Assembly: GCA_947488345.1 (NCBI GenBank)
Contig: CANKZQ010000001.1
Coordinates: 757,501-821,500, forward strand
Reading direction: 5' to 3'
Origin: an uncultured Flavobacteriaceae bacterium
Lineage (GTDB): Bacteria; Bacteroidota; Bacteroidia; Flavobacteriales; Flavobacteriaceae
Length of the DNA stretch: 64,000 bases
A program made the translations under genes and the position numbers. Under the pieces are notes generated by a model that saw only the letters and a list, made by a program, of their open reading frames with translations, had not been told where the DNA came from and searched no databases. How positions within the stretch are numbered: position 1 is the stretch's first letter; each line of letters opens with the position of its first letter. This document shows positions 39,126-48,267 of this stretch, in pieces.

Positions 39126-40769
39126 ATGAATAATAAATTTAAAAATATAATACTAAAAGGAGTTTTTGCAGCCTCTCTAGTATTCTCGTTTAGTGCGTGT
39201 GAAACCACTGAGTTAGAAATATTAGATAATCCTAACGGGCTTACTCCTAGCACAGCTGATGCTGAATTGTTTATTAATAACATTCAGGTAGAGACTGGCA
39301 CTTACTTCGAGAATATTACCGAAGAAGGTATGGAAGTTACTAGGCTCTTACATATGTTTGGACCTACTTATGACAATGCATACGCTGCATCTCAATTTGA
39401 TGCTACTTGGACAAGAGCATATGGTAGTATTTTAGCAGATATAAGAGCCCTTGCGCCTTTAGCGGAAGAAGCTCAATTATATACGCATAATGGTATCGCT
39501 AATGTTTTGGAAGCATACATAGTAACATCATTAGTAGATTACTTAGGAGATATTCCTTATTCTCAAGCAATACAAGGAACTGAATTTCCTAATCCTGCTG
39601 TAGATGATGGTGCTTCAATTTATGCGGCTGCCATTACGTTATTAGATGCTGCTATCACTGAATTCGGTAGAGATGAAGTTTCAAAACCAGTAAATGATTT
39701 ATTTTATGGTGGAGATGAAGCTAAATGGATTCAATTAGCGAATACATTGAAATTAAAACTATTGTTGCAAACTAGATTGGTTGATGCTTCTGTAGCTGGT
39801 CAAATCAATGCCTTAATTGCAGCTGATGATTTCATTGAAACGAGTGCTGATGATTTCCAGTTTAGATATTCTTCTATAGATGCGAATCCTGATAGTCGTC
39901 ATCCAATTTTTGCAAGAAACTTTAATGTTGCTGCCGATGTTGCTGACTATATGTCAAACTCATATATGGCAGAAATGAAAGATGGAAAATCAGTACCAGA
40001 TCCACGTTTAAATTACTATTTCTATAGACAATCTTTAAACTTTACGACTGATGTAAACGAGAATTCTTGTATTACACTAGATGCTCCTGATCATTTTCCA
40101 ACCGGAACTACTTTTTGTGATCCGGGAGATGGTTACTGGGGTCGTGATCACGCCAACAGTGCTGGTATTCCACCAGATGGAGGTTTAAGAACGACTTGGG
40201 GGTTATATCCTATTGGAGGTTTGTATGATGATGGTGGTGGTGCTGCTATCCCTGGTAGAACAATCAGTATTCAAGGTGCTGGTATTTCTCCAATCATGTT
40301 AAGTTCATATGTTGATTTCATGTTAGCAGAATCTGCATTAACATTAAGTACAACAGGAGATGCTAGAACATATTTAGAGGCTGGTATTAGAGGTTCAATT
40401 GACAAAGTTGTTAATTTTGCTCCTGATCAAGTTCCTGCTGGATCAGCTCCAGATGCTGCGACAATCGATGCTTATGTGAATGAAGTACTTGCTAATTATG
40501 ATGCTGCTGGTAGCGATGACGCAAAACTAGAAATAATTGTTCAAGAATATTTCATCGCGTTATTTGGTAATGGTGTTGAGGCATATAATACATATAGAAG
40601 AACTGGTAAGCCTGGTAATTTACAACCAACTTTATTAGCAGCTTCTGGTACTTATATTAACTCATTCTTATACCCATCTGAATTAGTTGATCAAAACTCG
40701 AGTGTTTCACAAAAACCTGACCAAACTGTACGTGTATTTTGGGCAGTGGGCGGACCAACTCTAGATTAA
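39126..40769 (+). CDS. SusD/RagB-type surface lipoprotein (locus 1)
   Basis: 547 residues. The lipoprotein signal ends SFSAC with Cys25, and acidic residues follow (ETTELE), in line with flavobacterial surface-export signals. The body is the alpha-helical SusD fold with TPR-like repeats, for example SLVDYLGDIPYSQAI, AITLLDAAITEFGRD and KLKLLLQTRLVDA. It would form the lid on the preceding SusC. The substrate is unknown: no glycoside hydrolase, lyase or peptidase gene lies next to it. Confidence 0.9.
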   Translation: MNNKFKNIILKGVFAASLVFSFSACETTELEILDNPNGLTPSTADAELFINNIQVETGTYFENITEEGMEVTRLLHMFGPTYDNAYAASQFDATWTRAYGSILADIRALAPLAEEAQLYTHNGIANVLEAYIVTSLVDYLGDIPYSQAIQGTEFPNPAVDDGASIYAAAITLLDAAITEFGRDEVSKPVNDLFYGGDEAKWIQLANTLKLKLLLQTRLVDASVAGQINALIAADDFIETSADDFQFRYSSIDANPDSRHPIFARNFNVAADVADYMSNSYMAEMKDGKSVPDPRLNYYFYRQSLNFTTDVNENSCITLDAPDHFPTGTTFCDPGDGYWGRDHANSAGIPPDGGLRTTWGLYPIGGLYDDGGGAAIPGRTISIQGAGISPIMLSSYVDFMLAESALTLSTTGDARTYLEAGIRGSIDKVVNFAPDQVPAGSAPDAATIDAYVNEVLANYDAAGSDDAKLEIIVQEYFIALFGNGVEAYNTYRRTGKPGNLQPTLLAASGTYINSFLYPSELVDQNSSVSQKPDQTVRVFWAVGGPTLD

Positions 40770-40787
40770 TCTTAAAAAAAAGTAACA

Positions 40788-41660
40788 ATGAAAAAAATAA
40801 TAAATTTAATATTAATAGCAGGTTTAGTTCTAGTGTCGGCTTCATGTGAAGATAGAGACAAACTAAATTTTGATCCTTTAGAATTAGGTGAAGGTGCTTT
40901 TCTTAGAACCTTGAGTGTTGAATCAAATACGTTCAACGCAGCAGATATCGCAGGCTCTATGTGGGGCGCGACTGTAGAAGGTGACGACGGTAGCAATGGA
41001 GATTTAATGACCTCTGTTGACGTTTTTGTATCATTTAGAGACAATACGCCAGATAACGGTGAAACTGCTCCAGCGGAAGCATTGATTAAAACGATTCCAA
41101 TCGGGGATTTCGCTAGAAACGATGATGGATTTTTACAAGCTTCAATAAGTGCGACAGCTCCTGAAACGTTAAGTGCTTTAGGAATTACTTCTGACGATAT
41201 TGACGGAGGTGATAGATTTACTTTTAGATTAGCATTGAATTTGAGTGATGGTAGAATTTTCTCAAGTACAAATATTGGTCTAAACATTACTGGTCCTTTC
41301 TTTAACTCACCTTTTAGATATGTGGCTGATGTTGTTTGTAATCCACTAAACCCAATTGCTGGTGACTATATCTTCGAGCTTGAAGATACGTATGGTGATG
41401 GATGGGATGGTGCTTTTGTAACGGTGACTATAGATGGTACAGCTACAGATTATACAATATCTGGTGCTCAGGCAACTGACGCAACGTATACTGTGAATGT
41501 GCCTGTAGGTACTAGTTCATTATCATTTGTGTATACACCTGGTAACTTTGAAGGAGAACATATCCTTAGAATTATCGGACCTGTATCAGGTAATGAAATT
41601 TTTAATGCCAATCCTCCATCAGCTGGAGAATTAGTACTAAATCTTTGTAACGAATTCTAG
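40788..41660 (+). CDS. Third lipoprotein of SusCD locus 1, DTYGDGWDG repeat
   Basis: 290 residues. Lipobox VSASC, Cys20, then EDRDK. Residues 30-180 are beta-rich without a domain I recognise. Residues 193-290 contain DTYGDGWDGAFVTVTIDG (200-217), a calcium-loop-like motif seen in several secreted bacterial proteins. It starts 18 bases after susD and is followed by a terminator, so it closes the operon. By position it is an analogue of SusE/SusF surface binders, but the sequence is not obviously related to those. Confidence 0.8.
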   Translation: MKKIINLILIAGLVLVSASCEDRDKLNFDPLELGEGAFLRTLSVESNTFNAADIAGSMWGATVEGDDGSNGDLMTSVDVFVSFRDNTPDNGETAPAEALIKTIPIGDFARNDDGFLQASISATAPETLSALGITSDDIDGGDRFTFRLALNLSDGRIFSSTNIGLNITGPFFNSPFRYVADVVCNPLNPIAGDYIFELEDTYGDGWDGAFVTVTIDGTATDYTISGAQATDATYTVNVPVGTSSLSFVYTPGNFEGEHILRIIGPVSGNEIFNANPPSAGELVLNLCNEF

Positions 41661-41682
41661 ATTGCAAATTAATTAGATAAAT

Positions 41683-41711
41683 AAAAACCACCTCCGATGA
41701 GGTGGTTTTTT
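41683..41711 (+). terminator. Terminator of SusCD locus 1
   Basis: AAAAACCACCTC (41683-41694), loop CGAT, and GAGGTGGTTTTTT (41699-41711) form a GC-rich stem with a T6 run. It sits just upstream of the arylsulfotransferase-like gene. Confidence 0.92.
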
Positions 41712-41721
41712 GTTTATTGAC

Positions 41722-41729
41722 TATTTTTG
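41722..41729 (+). promoter_or_regulatory. Possible -7 element of the ASST-like gene
   Basis: TATTTTTG matches TANNTTTG and lies 20 bases before ATG 41750. No TTG occurs at the proper spacing, so this is tentative. Confidence 0.35.
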
Positions 41730-41749
41730 GATATCACTTTGTATCACTC

Positions 41750-43378
41750 ATGAAAATTACAAGTATACTCTTTCTACTTTTTGCTATCGCAATACCTTCA
41801 TATGGTCAAAATACCATTGGGGTACTAAAAAATAACACCGGTTCATATAACGGGTATACTTTGTTCACTGCCGATACCGAAACTTACCTAATAAATAACT
41901 GTGGACAGGTCATTAACCAATGGTCGAGTAGTTTTCCTCCTGGCAATGCTGTTTACTTGTTAGAAAATGGAAATTTACTAAGAGCCGCCAAAATAAATAA
42001 TCCAGATATAAATTTCGGTGGAAGAGGCGGCAAAATAGAGTTATTTAATTGGGAAGGAAACTTAATCTGGGAATATACTTATTCTGACGATCAAGTTAGT
42101 CATCATCACGATGTGTTTCCAATGCCAAATGGTAATATTCTAATGCTCGCAGTAACTACGATGACCCAAGCCGAAGCTATCCAGGCTGGTCGCAATCCTG
42201 CGTCTCTTTCTGAAGGAAACTTATACAACGAACAAATATTAGAACTCGAACCCGTCGGTACAAATGAAGCAAACATCGTATGGGAATGGAATATTAAAGA
42301 CCATCTGATACAAGACTTTGATAGCACCAAAGATAATTTTGGGGTCATCAGTGAAAATCCACAATTGTTAGATATCAATTTTTTGGGTACTTCAGGTGGC
42401 AAAGCCAACTGGATGCATATCAATTCAATGCAATATTATGAGAACCTAGATCAAATTGTTCTAAGTTCTCGTCAACTAAATGAAATATATATTATAGATC
42501 ACTCAACTTCGACTACCGAAGCGTCGACCAATGCCGGTGGTACTTATGGAAAAGGCGGTGATCTTTTATACAGATGGGGCAACCCCTTAGCATATGGTCA
42601 AGGTACGACAGATGATCAACAATTATTTGGTCAACATTACCCTTATTTTATTCCGGATGGTTTGACCGATGCAGGAAAAATAATGCTATTCAACAACGGC
42701 TTCACTCGAACTCCAGAATTTTCGGAAGTTTTTATCTTATCTCCTCCTACTGACTCCCCTGGATTTTATACTGCAACCTCGAGTACATATGGCCCTTCAA
42801 ATCCAGAATATATTTATACAGACCCTGCAAATCCTACAAACTTCTTTTCGCCATTTTTATCTAATGCTCAACGATTACCAAATGGAAATACATTGATCAT
42901 TGAAGGAGCTTCAGGTTACTTTTTCGAAATTAATTCAAGTAACACTAAGGTTTGGGAATATATCAATCCGGTCGGTGCTTTTGACATTCTAACACAAGGA
43001 GACGATCCTTCTGGGACGGGTAATACGACATTTAGAGCAATAAAATATAGCACTGATTACGATGCATTTGTTGGCAGAGATCTAACTCCAAGTGCTCCAA
43101 TAGAACTAAATCCTAATTTATCCAATTGTACTATTTTGAGCACAAACACTCAAGAAATTGCGGATTTAAACATATTTCCGAACCCGGTTGCCGGCGAATT
43201 GACCATAGAATCTCTCGATCCAATAACGAAAATCGAAATATATAGTACAGACGGTAAATTATTGAAAAAGGACGCTGCAACGACACGTATTGACATGAGT
43301 AATTTTGCAGTGGGTTTATACACTATCAAATTATTTTCTTTTGACAAAACTTCTCATCAAAAAATAATAAAAATATAA
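41750..43378 (+). CDS. Arylsulfotransferase-like secreted protein with T9SS tail
   Basis: 542 residues. ATG 41750 gives a signal peptide, MKITSILFLLFAIAIPSYGQ. The body resembles the ASST beta-propeller family: repeated NLIWEYTY, ANIVWEWNIKDH, MHINSMQYY and TKVWEYINP, with the His pairs HHHD and WMHIN where catalytic His residues lie in known ASSTs. The last 70 residues are a type A T9SS sorting domain (IFPNPVAGELTIES... and GLYTIKLF), so it is sent to the surface or medium. It could transfer sulfate between phenols or be a non-catalytic relative. It lies between the two SusCD loci. Confidence 0.75.
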   Translation: MKITSILFLLFAIAIPSYGQNTIGVLKNNTGSYNGYTLFTADTETYLINNCGQVINQWSSSFPPGNAVYLLENGNLLRAAKINNPDINFGGRGGKIELFNWEGNLIWEYTYSDDQVSHHHDVFPMPNGNILMLAVTTMTQAEAIQAGRNPASLSEGNLYNEQILELEPVGTNEANIVWEWNIKDHLIQDFDSTKDNFGVISENPQLLDINFLGTSGGKANWMHINSMQYYENLDQIVLSSRQLNEIYIIDHSTSTTEASTNAGGTYGKGGDLLYRWGNPLAYGQGTTDDQQLFGQHYPYFIPDGLTDAGKIMLFNNGFTRTPEFSEVFILSPPTDSPGFYTATSSTYGPSNPEYIYTDPANPTNFFSPFLSNAQRLPNGNTLIIEGASGYFFEINSSNTKVWEYINPVGAFDILTQGDDPSGTGNTTFRAIKYSTDYDAFVGRDLTPSAPIELNPNLSNCTILSTNTQEIADLNIFPNPVAGELTIESLDPITKIEIYSTDGKLLKKDAATTRIDMSNFAVGLYTIKLFSFDKTSHQKIIKI

Positions 43379-43710
43379 TTTGCGCCACAAAGTCTATTTC
43401 TTAACGGATCTTTATTTCATAATACCTATTGTTTTCTACTAATTCTTTGCACAGGGTTGTATTTTCAAAGATCAAGACAAATGACAAATTTTTAACTTCT
43501 GTTTAACTTTTTGTCGCTCCCCCAAAGCCAGTTCGCCTACTTTTGAGCATGAAATGACCTGAAAACTTTCAAAAAAGCGCTGAACAAAAATTTGGCCGAG
43601 GACAAAGTTATTAACACTTTTTAACACGTTTTTTATTTTTTTTGTTAAAAAATTGGTTTTTTAACTTATTATTAAGACTTTTGGCAACAATTAATTCAAA
43701 TAATCATATA
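43379..43710 (+). other. 332-base non-coding stretch before SusCD locus 2
   Basis: No coding potential on either strand. It contains TACTTTTG at 43538-43545, a -7 match with a TTG (43511-43513) 24 bases away, which is longer than usual. The last 42 bases are the conserved susC leader. If the promoter is right, the mRNA leader is about 160 bases. I see no riboswitch or ECF-sigma gene nearby. Confidence 0.5.
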
Positions 43711-43769
43711 ATGAAAACAAAGTTTAGTGGAATTTTAACGCTATTACTGGCGTTTGTTGTGCAATTTAC
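43669..43769 (+). repeat. Conserved susC leader and signal-peptide segment, copy 2
   Basis: Partner of the copy at 35842-35942. The leader has 37 of 42 identical bases, with differences clustered at two small sites, and the first 59 coding bases are identical. Both leaders share the pattern TTATTAAGACTTTTGG, a variable four-base patch, then AATTAATTCAAATAA. Confidence 0.85.
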
Positions 43770-46700
43770 ATTTGCTCAAGAAAAAACTATAACTGGTACA
43801 GTTTCCGATGAAACGGGTCCTCTACCAGGTGTTAGTATATTAATTAAAGGTACGACAAGTGGTACTGAGACTGATTTTGATGGTAAGTATGCTATCCAAG
43901 CTAAGCAAGGAGATGTCCTTGTATATAGTTTTGTAGGTATGGTTCCTCAAGAAAAGACGGTAGGTGCTGCTAACGTAATCAATGTTGTGTTGGTTGCTGA
44001 CAACGTCTTAGACGAAGTAGTAGTAGTTGCCTATGGTACTGCCAATAAGGAAACAATTACTTCAGCAGTAACAACAATTGATGCGGAGGCAATTGAATCT
44101 CGACCAACGGCTTCTTTAGCGCAAGCCTTACAATCATTATCTCCGGGTTTAAATATATCTACAGGTAATGGTCAACCAGGTGCTAATAGTACAATCCTGT
44201 TACGTGGTATTAACTCGATTAATGGTAATGTTGAACCATTATTCATTATAGATGGTGTACCTGTTGATGAAGACAGTTTCCGATCTATAAATCAAGCGGA
44301 TATCAAGACAGCTACTGTATTAAAAGATGCATCTGCTACTGCCATTTATGGTAATAGAGCAACAGGTGGTGTAATTGTATTGACTACTAAGAGAGGATCT
44401 TTTAACAAAAAGTTAGAAGTGAAGTATTCTGGTAGAACTGGTTTCACCTTAACTCCTGAACCAAACTTTACTTTGGCAAATTCAAGAGAATTGTTATTAA
44501 TAGAAAGAGAGAGAGGCTTAGGTCCTGGTTCTGGTGGTTATAACGATTATGTTGGTGGCGTATTGGGCGTATCAGGTGGTACACCTTTAACCGATGCTGA
44601 TATTGACAGAATTTCTTCTGAAACAGATACTGACTGGACAGATCTTTTATTAAGAACTGGTCTTACGAGTTCTCATGATTTATCATTTTCATCAGGTTCT
44701 GAGAAAATGACTTCGTATACTTCTTTTGGTTACTTCGAACAAGAAGGTGTAACGTTGAGATCGAAACTACAAAGAATGACGTTTAGAAATAATACGACAT
44801 ACAAATCGAATGACGATAGATTTAACTTAAGTACAAATCTTAGTATTGGTTTTAGTAGATCAGATATCCCTGGTGGTATTGGTCAAGGAACTGGTGGTAG
44901 TGGTTCATTAAGTAATCCATTTATTGTGGCATTTGTTGGAAAGCCTTATTTATCTGCTTTTAATGCTGACGGTTCTAGAAACCTTATCGGTAACCCGAAC
45001 TTCGATGATGCTGCTGGTTTCTTAAATACACCGTACATTGCACAAAACGTTGCAGCGTTCGATACACAAAGAGAAACTGAAATAAGAGCGATTGCTGGTT
45101 TAAATACTTCTTACAAACTTACAGAAGAATTAACTGCATCTGTAGGTTTCGGTATGGACTTTAAAGAAATTACTGGTTTCAATCTATCACCAACTACAAG
45201 TATTAGAGGTGCTAGAGCAAATGATCCAAATGCTGAATTTCAAGGTTTCCAAAGCGAATTTCTAAATAGAGATACAAGAATGAATCTAGATGCAAGATTA
45301 AACTACACTCATACTTTTGGAGAGAAGCATAACATCTCTTTATTAGCTGCATCTGAATTTATTTATGCTGAGAATAATGGTTTTAGTTTTGCTCAAACTG
45401 GTTTAGTTCCAGGTTTAGAAGGTACTGGAGCTGGATTTATTGGAGGTAATACTACTGAAGATCCTGATGATAATGGAGTAGACGATTATTTTTATATTCC
45501 TGGTGTTGGTTCATTCAAACTAAATGTAAGTCAATTTTCTTACTTTGGAAAAGTAGCCTATGACTACGATAGAATGGCTGGTTTCGATGTTACTGTAAGA
45601 CGTGATGCTTCGTCTAGGTTTAACAGTACTAACAAATGGGGTACTTTTGGTGCCGTTGGTGCTTTTGTAAATTTAACGAAAAGTGCATTCGAACCAAGTG
45701 ATGTTCTTAATGACCTTAAATTAAGAGGTAGTTGGGGTATTACAGGTAATGATCGAGTATCTAATGCATATTATGGAGGTTTAGTAATTCCTTTTGACTT
45801 ATTTAATACAGGTCAGAGTTATAACGGTAGTGTTGGATTATTTCCATCTCAGATTGGAAATCCAAACCTTAAATGGGAAACAACTACCAAATTGAATGTA
45901 GGTGTTGATTTCGCTATGTTCAAAAATAAATTAACTGGTTCTTTCGACGTTTATAAAAACGAAACAGACGATGTATTTATTACAAGACCAAATACGGCAA
46001 TTTCTGGTGGATTTACTGGTATTAGTGATAACGTTGGTTCTTTAGAGAATAAAGGTCTTGAAGCGAGCTTTACTTATAAGATTGTAAATAACGACAAACT
46101 ATTCTGGTCGGTAAGTGCGAATGCATCTTATAACTTGAATGAAATTACTTCGTTACCTGGAACAGAGCCAAATGCGAATGGAGAAATAATTTTAAATGCT
46201 GGTCAAAGAGCTGTTGAAGCAGTTGGACACCCATTTAATTCATATTATGCAGTACGTTGGGCCGGTGTGAATCCTGCTAATGGTAGACCATTATACTTAA
46301 CAAGAGATGGTGAAATAACAGAAACATATAATTTAAATGATAGAGTTTTTGTAGATAAATCTACAGTACCTGTTTATCAAGGTGGTTTTAATACTTCTTT
46401 TGCATATAAAGGGTTTAGCGTAGATGCGAATTTCTCTTTTGCTGCTGACGTACATCGTTACAATGGTACTTTAGGTGTAGCTGAAGATCCAGGATTAATT
46501 GGTATTGCCAATGTAACTAGTGAGTTATTAACCGCTTGGAGACAACCTGGTGACATCACTGCAATTCCTGGTTTACAAACTGGTTCTGTTAGAAATTTAT
46601 TGACAACAAGATATTTAGAGGATGCTTCTTATTTAAGATTAAAAACATTATCTATTGGTTATCAATTATCTGACAAAGTGTTAGAGAAAACTCCTTTCAG

Positions 46701-46851
46701 CTCTATTAGAGTATACGCTCAAGGAGAGAACTTATTTACTTGGACGAAATGGAGAGGTTTTGATCCTGAATTTGATCCATTCGCAACGAATGACTTTTTT
46801 ACATTTCCTAACTCTCGTATATTCACGTTTGGTTTAGACATTAAATTATAA
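43711..46851 (+). CDS. SusC/RagA-type TonB-dependent transporter (locus 2)
   Basis: 1046 residues with the same layout as the first: signal peptide, carboxypeptidase-regulatory-like domain (TVSDETGPLPGVSILIKG), plug with IIDGVPVDED and GGVIVLTTKRG, and a barrel ending in TFGLDIKL. The barrel region is clearly different from locus 1 after the plug, so the two probably handle different substrates. ATG 43711 is chosen over an upstream in-frame TTG at 43642. It is followed by its SusD after ten bases. Confidence 0.93.
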   Translation: MKTKFSGILTLLLAFVVQFTFAQEKTITGTVSDETGPLPGVSILIKGTTSGTETDFDGKYAIQAKQGDVLVYSFVGMVPQEKTVGAANVINVVLVADNVLDEVVVVAYGTANKETITSAVTTIDAEAIESRPTASLAQALQSLSPGLNISTGNGQPGANSTILLRGINSINGNVEPLFIIDGVPVDEDSFRSINQADIKTATVLKDASATAIYGNRATGGVIVLTTKRGSFNKKLEVKYSGRTGFTLTPEPNFTLANSRELLLIERERGLGPGSGGYNDYVGGVLGVSGGTPLTDADIDRISSETDTDWTDLLLRTGLTSSHDLSFSSGSEKMTSYTSFGYFEQEGVTLRSKLQRMTFRNNTTYKSNDDRFNLSTNLSIGFSRSDIPGGIGQGTGGSGSLSNPFIVAFVGKPYLSAFNADGSRNLIGNPNFDDAAGFLNTPYIAQNVAAFDTQRETEIRAIAGLNTSYKLTEELTASVGFGMDFKEITGFNLSPTTSIRGARANDPNAEFQGFQSEFLNRDTRMNLDARLNYTHTFGEKHNISLLAASEFIYAENNGFSFAQTGLVPGLEGTGAGFIGGNTTEDPDDNGVDDYFYIPGVGSFKLNVSQFSYFGKVAYDYDRMAGFDVTVRRDASSRFNSTNKWGTFGAVGAFVNLTKSAFEPSDVLNDLKLRGSWGITGNDRVSNAYYGGLVIPFDLFNTGQSYNGSVGLFPSQIGNPNLKWETTTKLNVGVDFAMFKNKLTGSFDVYKNETDDVFITRPNTAISGGFTGISDNVGSLENKGLEASFTYKIVNNDKLFWSVSANASYNLNEITSLPGTEPNANGEIILNAGQRAVEAVGHPFNSYYAVRWAGVNPANGRPLYLTRDGEITETYNLNDRVFVDKSTVPVYQGGFNTSFAYKGFSVDANFSFAADVHRYNGTLGVAEDPGLIGIANVTSELLTAWRQPGDITAIPGLQTGSVRNLLTTRYLEDASYLRLKTLSIGYQLSDKVLEKTPFSSIRVYAQGENLFTWTKWRGFDPEFDPFATNDFFTFPNSRIFTFGLDIKL

Positions 46852-46861
46852 AAAAATACAA

Positions 46862-48250
46862 ATGAAAAATATCTATAAATTTTTAATGATAAGTTTGATT
46901 GTGACGTCTACGACGATACTACAGTCATGCGATGACAATTTAGAAATAGATCCCAATTCTTCGCTTATTGCGAGTACAGCATTTCGAAGTGTTGCTGATT
47001 TACAAACTGCTCTTAATTCTACTTATGCGCAGTATAATAATACAACGATTCAGTTAAATTCTATCTTTACCGACAACACAAAAGTTGGTATTGATAATGG
47101 TGGGCAACAATTAACGTTGCACAGATTAGTAATGGATCCTTCGACAGGTGTTGCTGCGAATATTTGGATTTCTAGATACGCTATGATTAATCAAGCAACT
47201 AGAATTATTGCTGCTGCACAGACGCTAGATATTGAAGGCCAAGAAGATGTTGTAGATCATATCTTAGGTCAGGCTTATGCTTTACGTGCTTTTGCTCATT
47301 TTGAGTTATTTCAATATTATACTCCAAATTACCTTGATGGCTCTGGTTTAAGTGTTCCTGCTGTTGATTTTGTGGTAACAGTTGAAAATTTACCTAGAAA
47401 TACGGTAAGTGAAGTATTAGCATTGATAAACTCTGATTTAACAACTTCTAGTTCTCTACTAGATGCTGGACAAACGAATAATAGGTTTGTAACAGGCGAC
47501 TTTATTACTGCTTTAAGAGCAAGAGTAGCTTTATTTTCTGGTGATTATACAGGAGCTCTTGGTTTCGCAAATCAATTGATTGCAAATTATCCTTTAGCTA
47601 ATACTACTCAATATCAAGAAATGTATTTAGACGGTGATGATACTGAGGTAATTTGGAAAGCTGCGAGAGTAGTTGGTGATGCAGGACCAGGATTTATATG
47701 GCATTTTGGTGGTGGTGGTCCATTCATGGAAATGTCGAACTCTTTATTTGATGAGTTAGATCCTGCCGATGTGCGCTATGGTGTAATTTTCAATGTTGCA
47801 GCAAGTAACCCTGCTGGGAATTTACATTTAATTAACAGATACCCAGGTACTGCGAATCAATTTTTAGCTGACATTAAAGCATTTAGAGTTTCTGAAATGC
47901 ATTTAATCAAAGCTGAAGCTGAAATTAGAGCTGGTCAGTTTACAACTGCCGCTGCTACATTAAAAGGATTAAGAGATGCCAGATTTGATGCTGATACTCC
48001 TGCTCCTTCTGTTAATTCAAGTAATGGTTTAGATGTTTTAATTGCAGAGAGAAGAATAGAACTAGCTTATGAAGGTCATAGATATTTAGATTTGAAAAGA
48101 TTTGGTACCGGTTTATCTAGAGCAATGGTTGATTGTATGAACCTAGACAATGCTTGTGATATGGCTAGTAGCGATGCAAGATTTACCTTGCCAATTCCAT
48201 TAGTTGAATTGAATGCAAATGATCTTATTGTTCAAAATCCAGGTTATTAA
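46862..48250 (+). CDS. SusD/RagB-type surface lipoprotein (locus 2)
   Basis: 462 residues. Lipobox ILQSC, Cys23, followed by DDNLE. It shows the RagB/SusD signature blocks: IDPNSSLIASTAFRSVADLQTALNSTYAQ at the N-terminus, GQAYALRAFAHFELFQYY, and RRIELAYEGHRYLDLKRFG near the end. It is shorter than its locus 1 counterpart and of the RagB subtype. The lid function is inferred from the pairing. Confidence 0.93.
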   Translation: MKNIYKFLMISLIVTSTTILQSCDDNLEIDPNSSLIASTAFRSVADLQTALNSTYAQYNNTTIQLNSIFTDNTKVGIDNGGQQLTLHRLVMDPSTGVAANIWISRYAMINQATRIIAAAQTLDIEGQEDVVDHILGQAYALRAFAHFELFQYYTPNYLDGSGLSVPAVDFVVTVENLPRNTVSEVLALINSDLTTSSSLLDAGQTNNRFVTGDFITALRARVALFSGDYTGALGFANQLIANYPLANTTQYQEMYLDGDDTEVIWKAARVVGDAGPGFIWHFGGGGPFMEMSNSLFDELDPADVRYGVIFNVAASNPAGNLHLINRYPGTANQFLADIKAFRVSEMHLIKAEAEIRAGQFTTAAATLKGLRDARFDADTPAPSVNSSNGLDVLIAERRIELAYEGHRYLDLKRFGTGLSRAMVDCMNLDNACDMASSDARFTLPIPLVELNANDLIVQNPGY

Positions 48251-48267
48251 TTTTTAAAACAATTAAA

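Noticed and set aside
43379-43668. CRISPR repeats, riboswitch or mobile-element remnant in the longest gap
   Set aside because: No direct repeats, no transposase fragments, no terminal inverted repeats; only AT-rich sequence with a possible -7 box.
35884-46851. The two susC genes as a tandem duplication of a whole locus
   Set aside because: Only the leader, signal peptide and N-terminal domain are close; barrels, SusD partners and third lipoproteins differ strongly, so recent duplication of the full unit is not supported.
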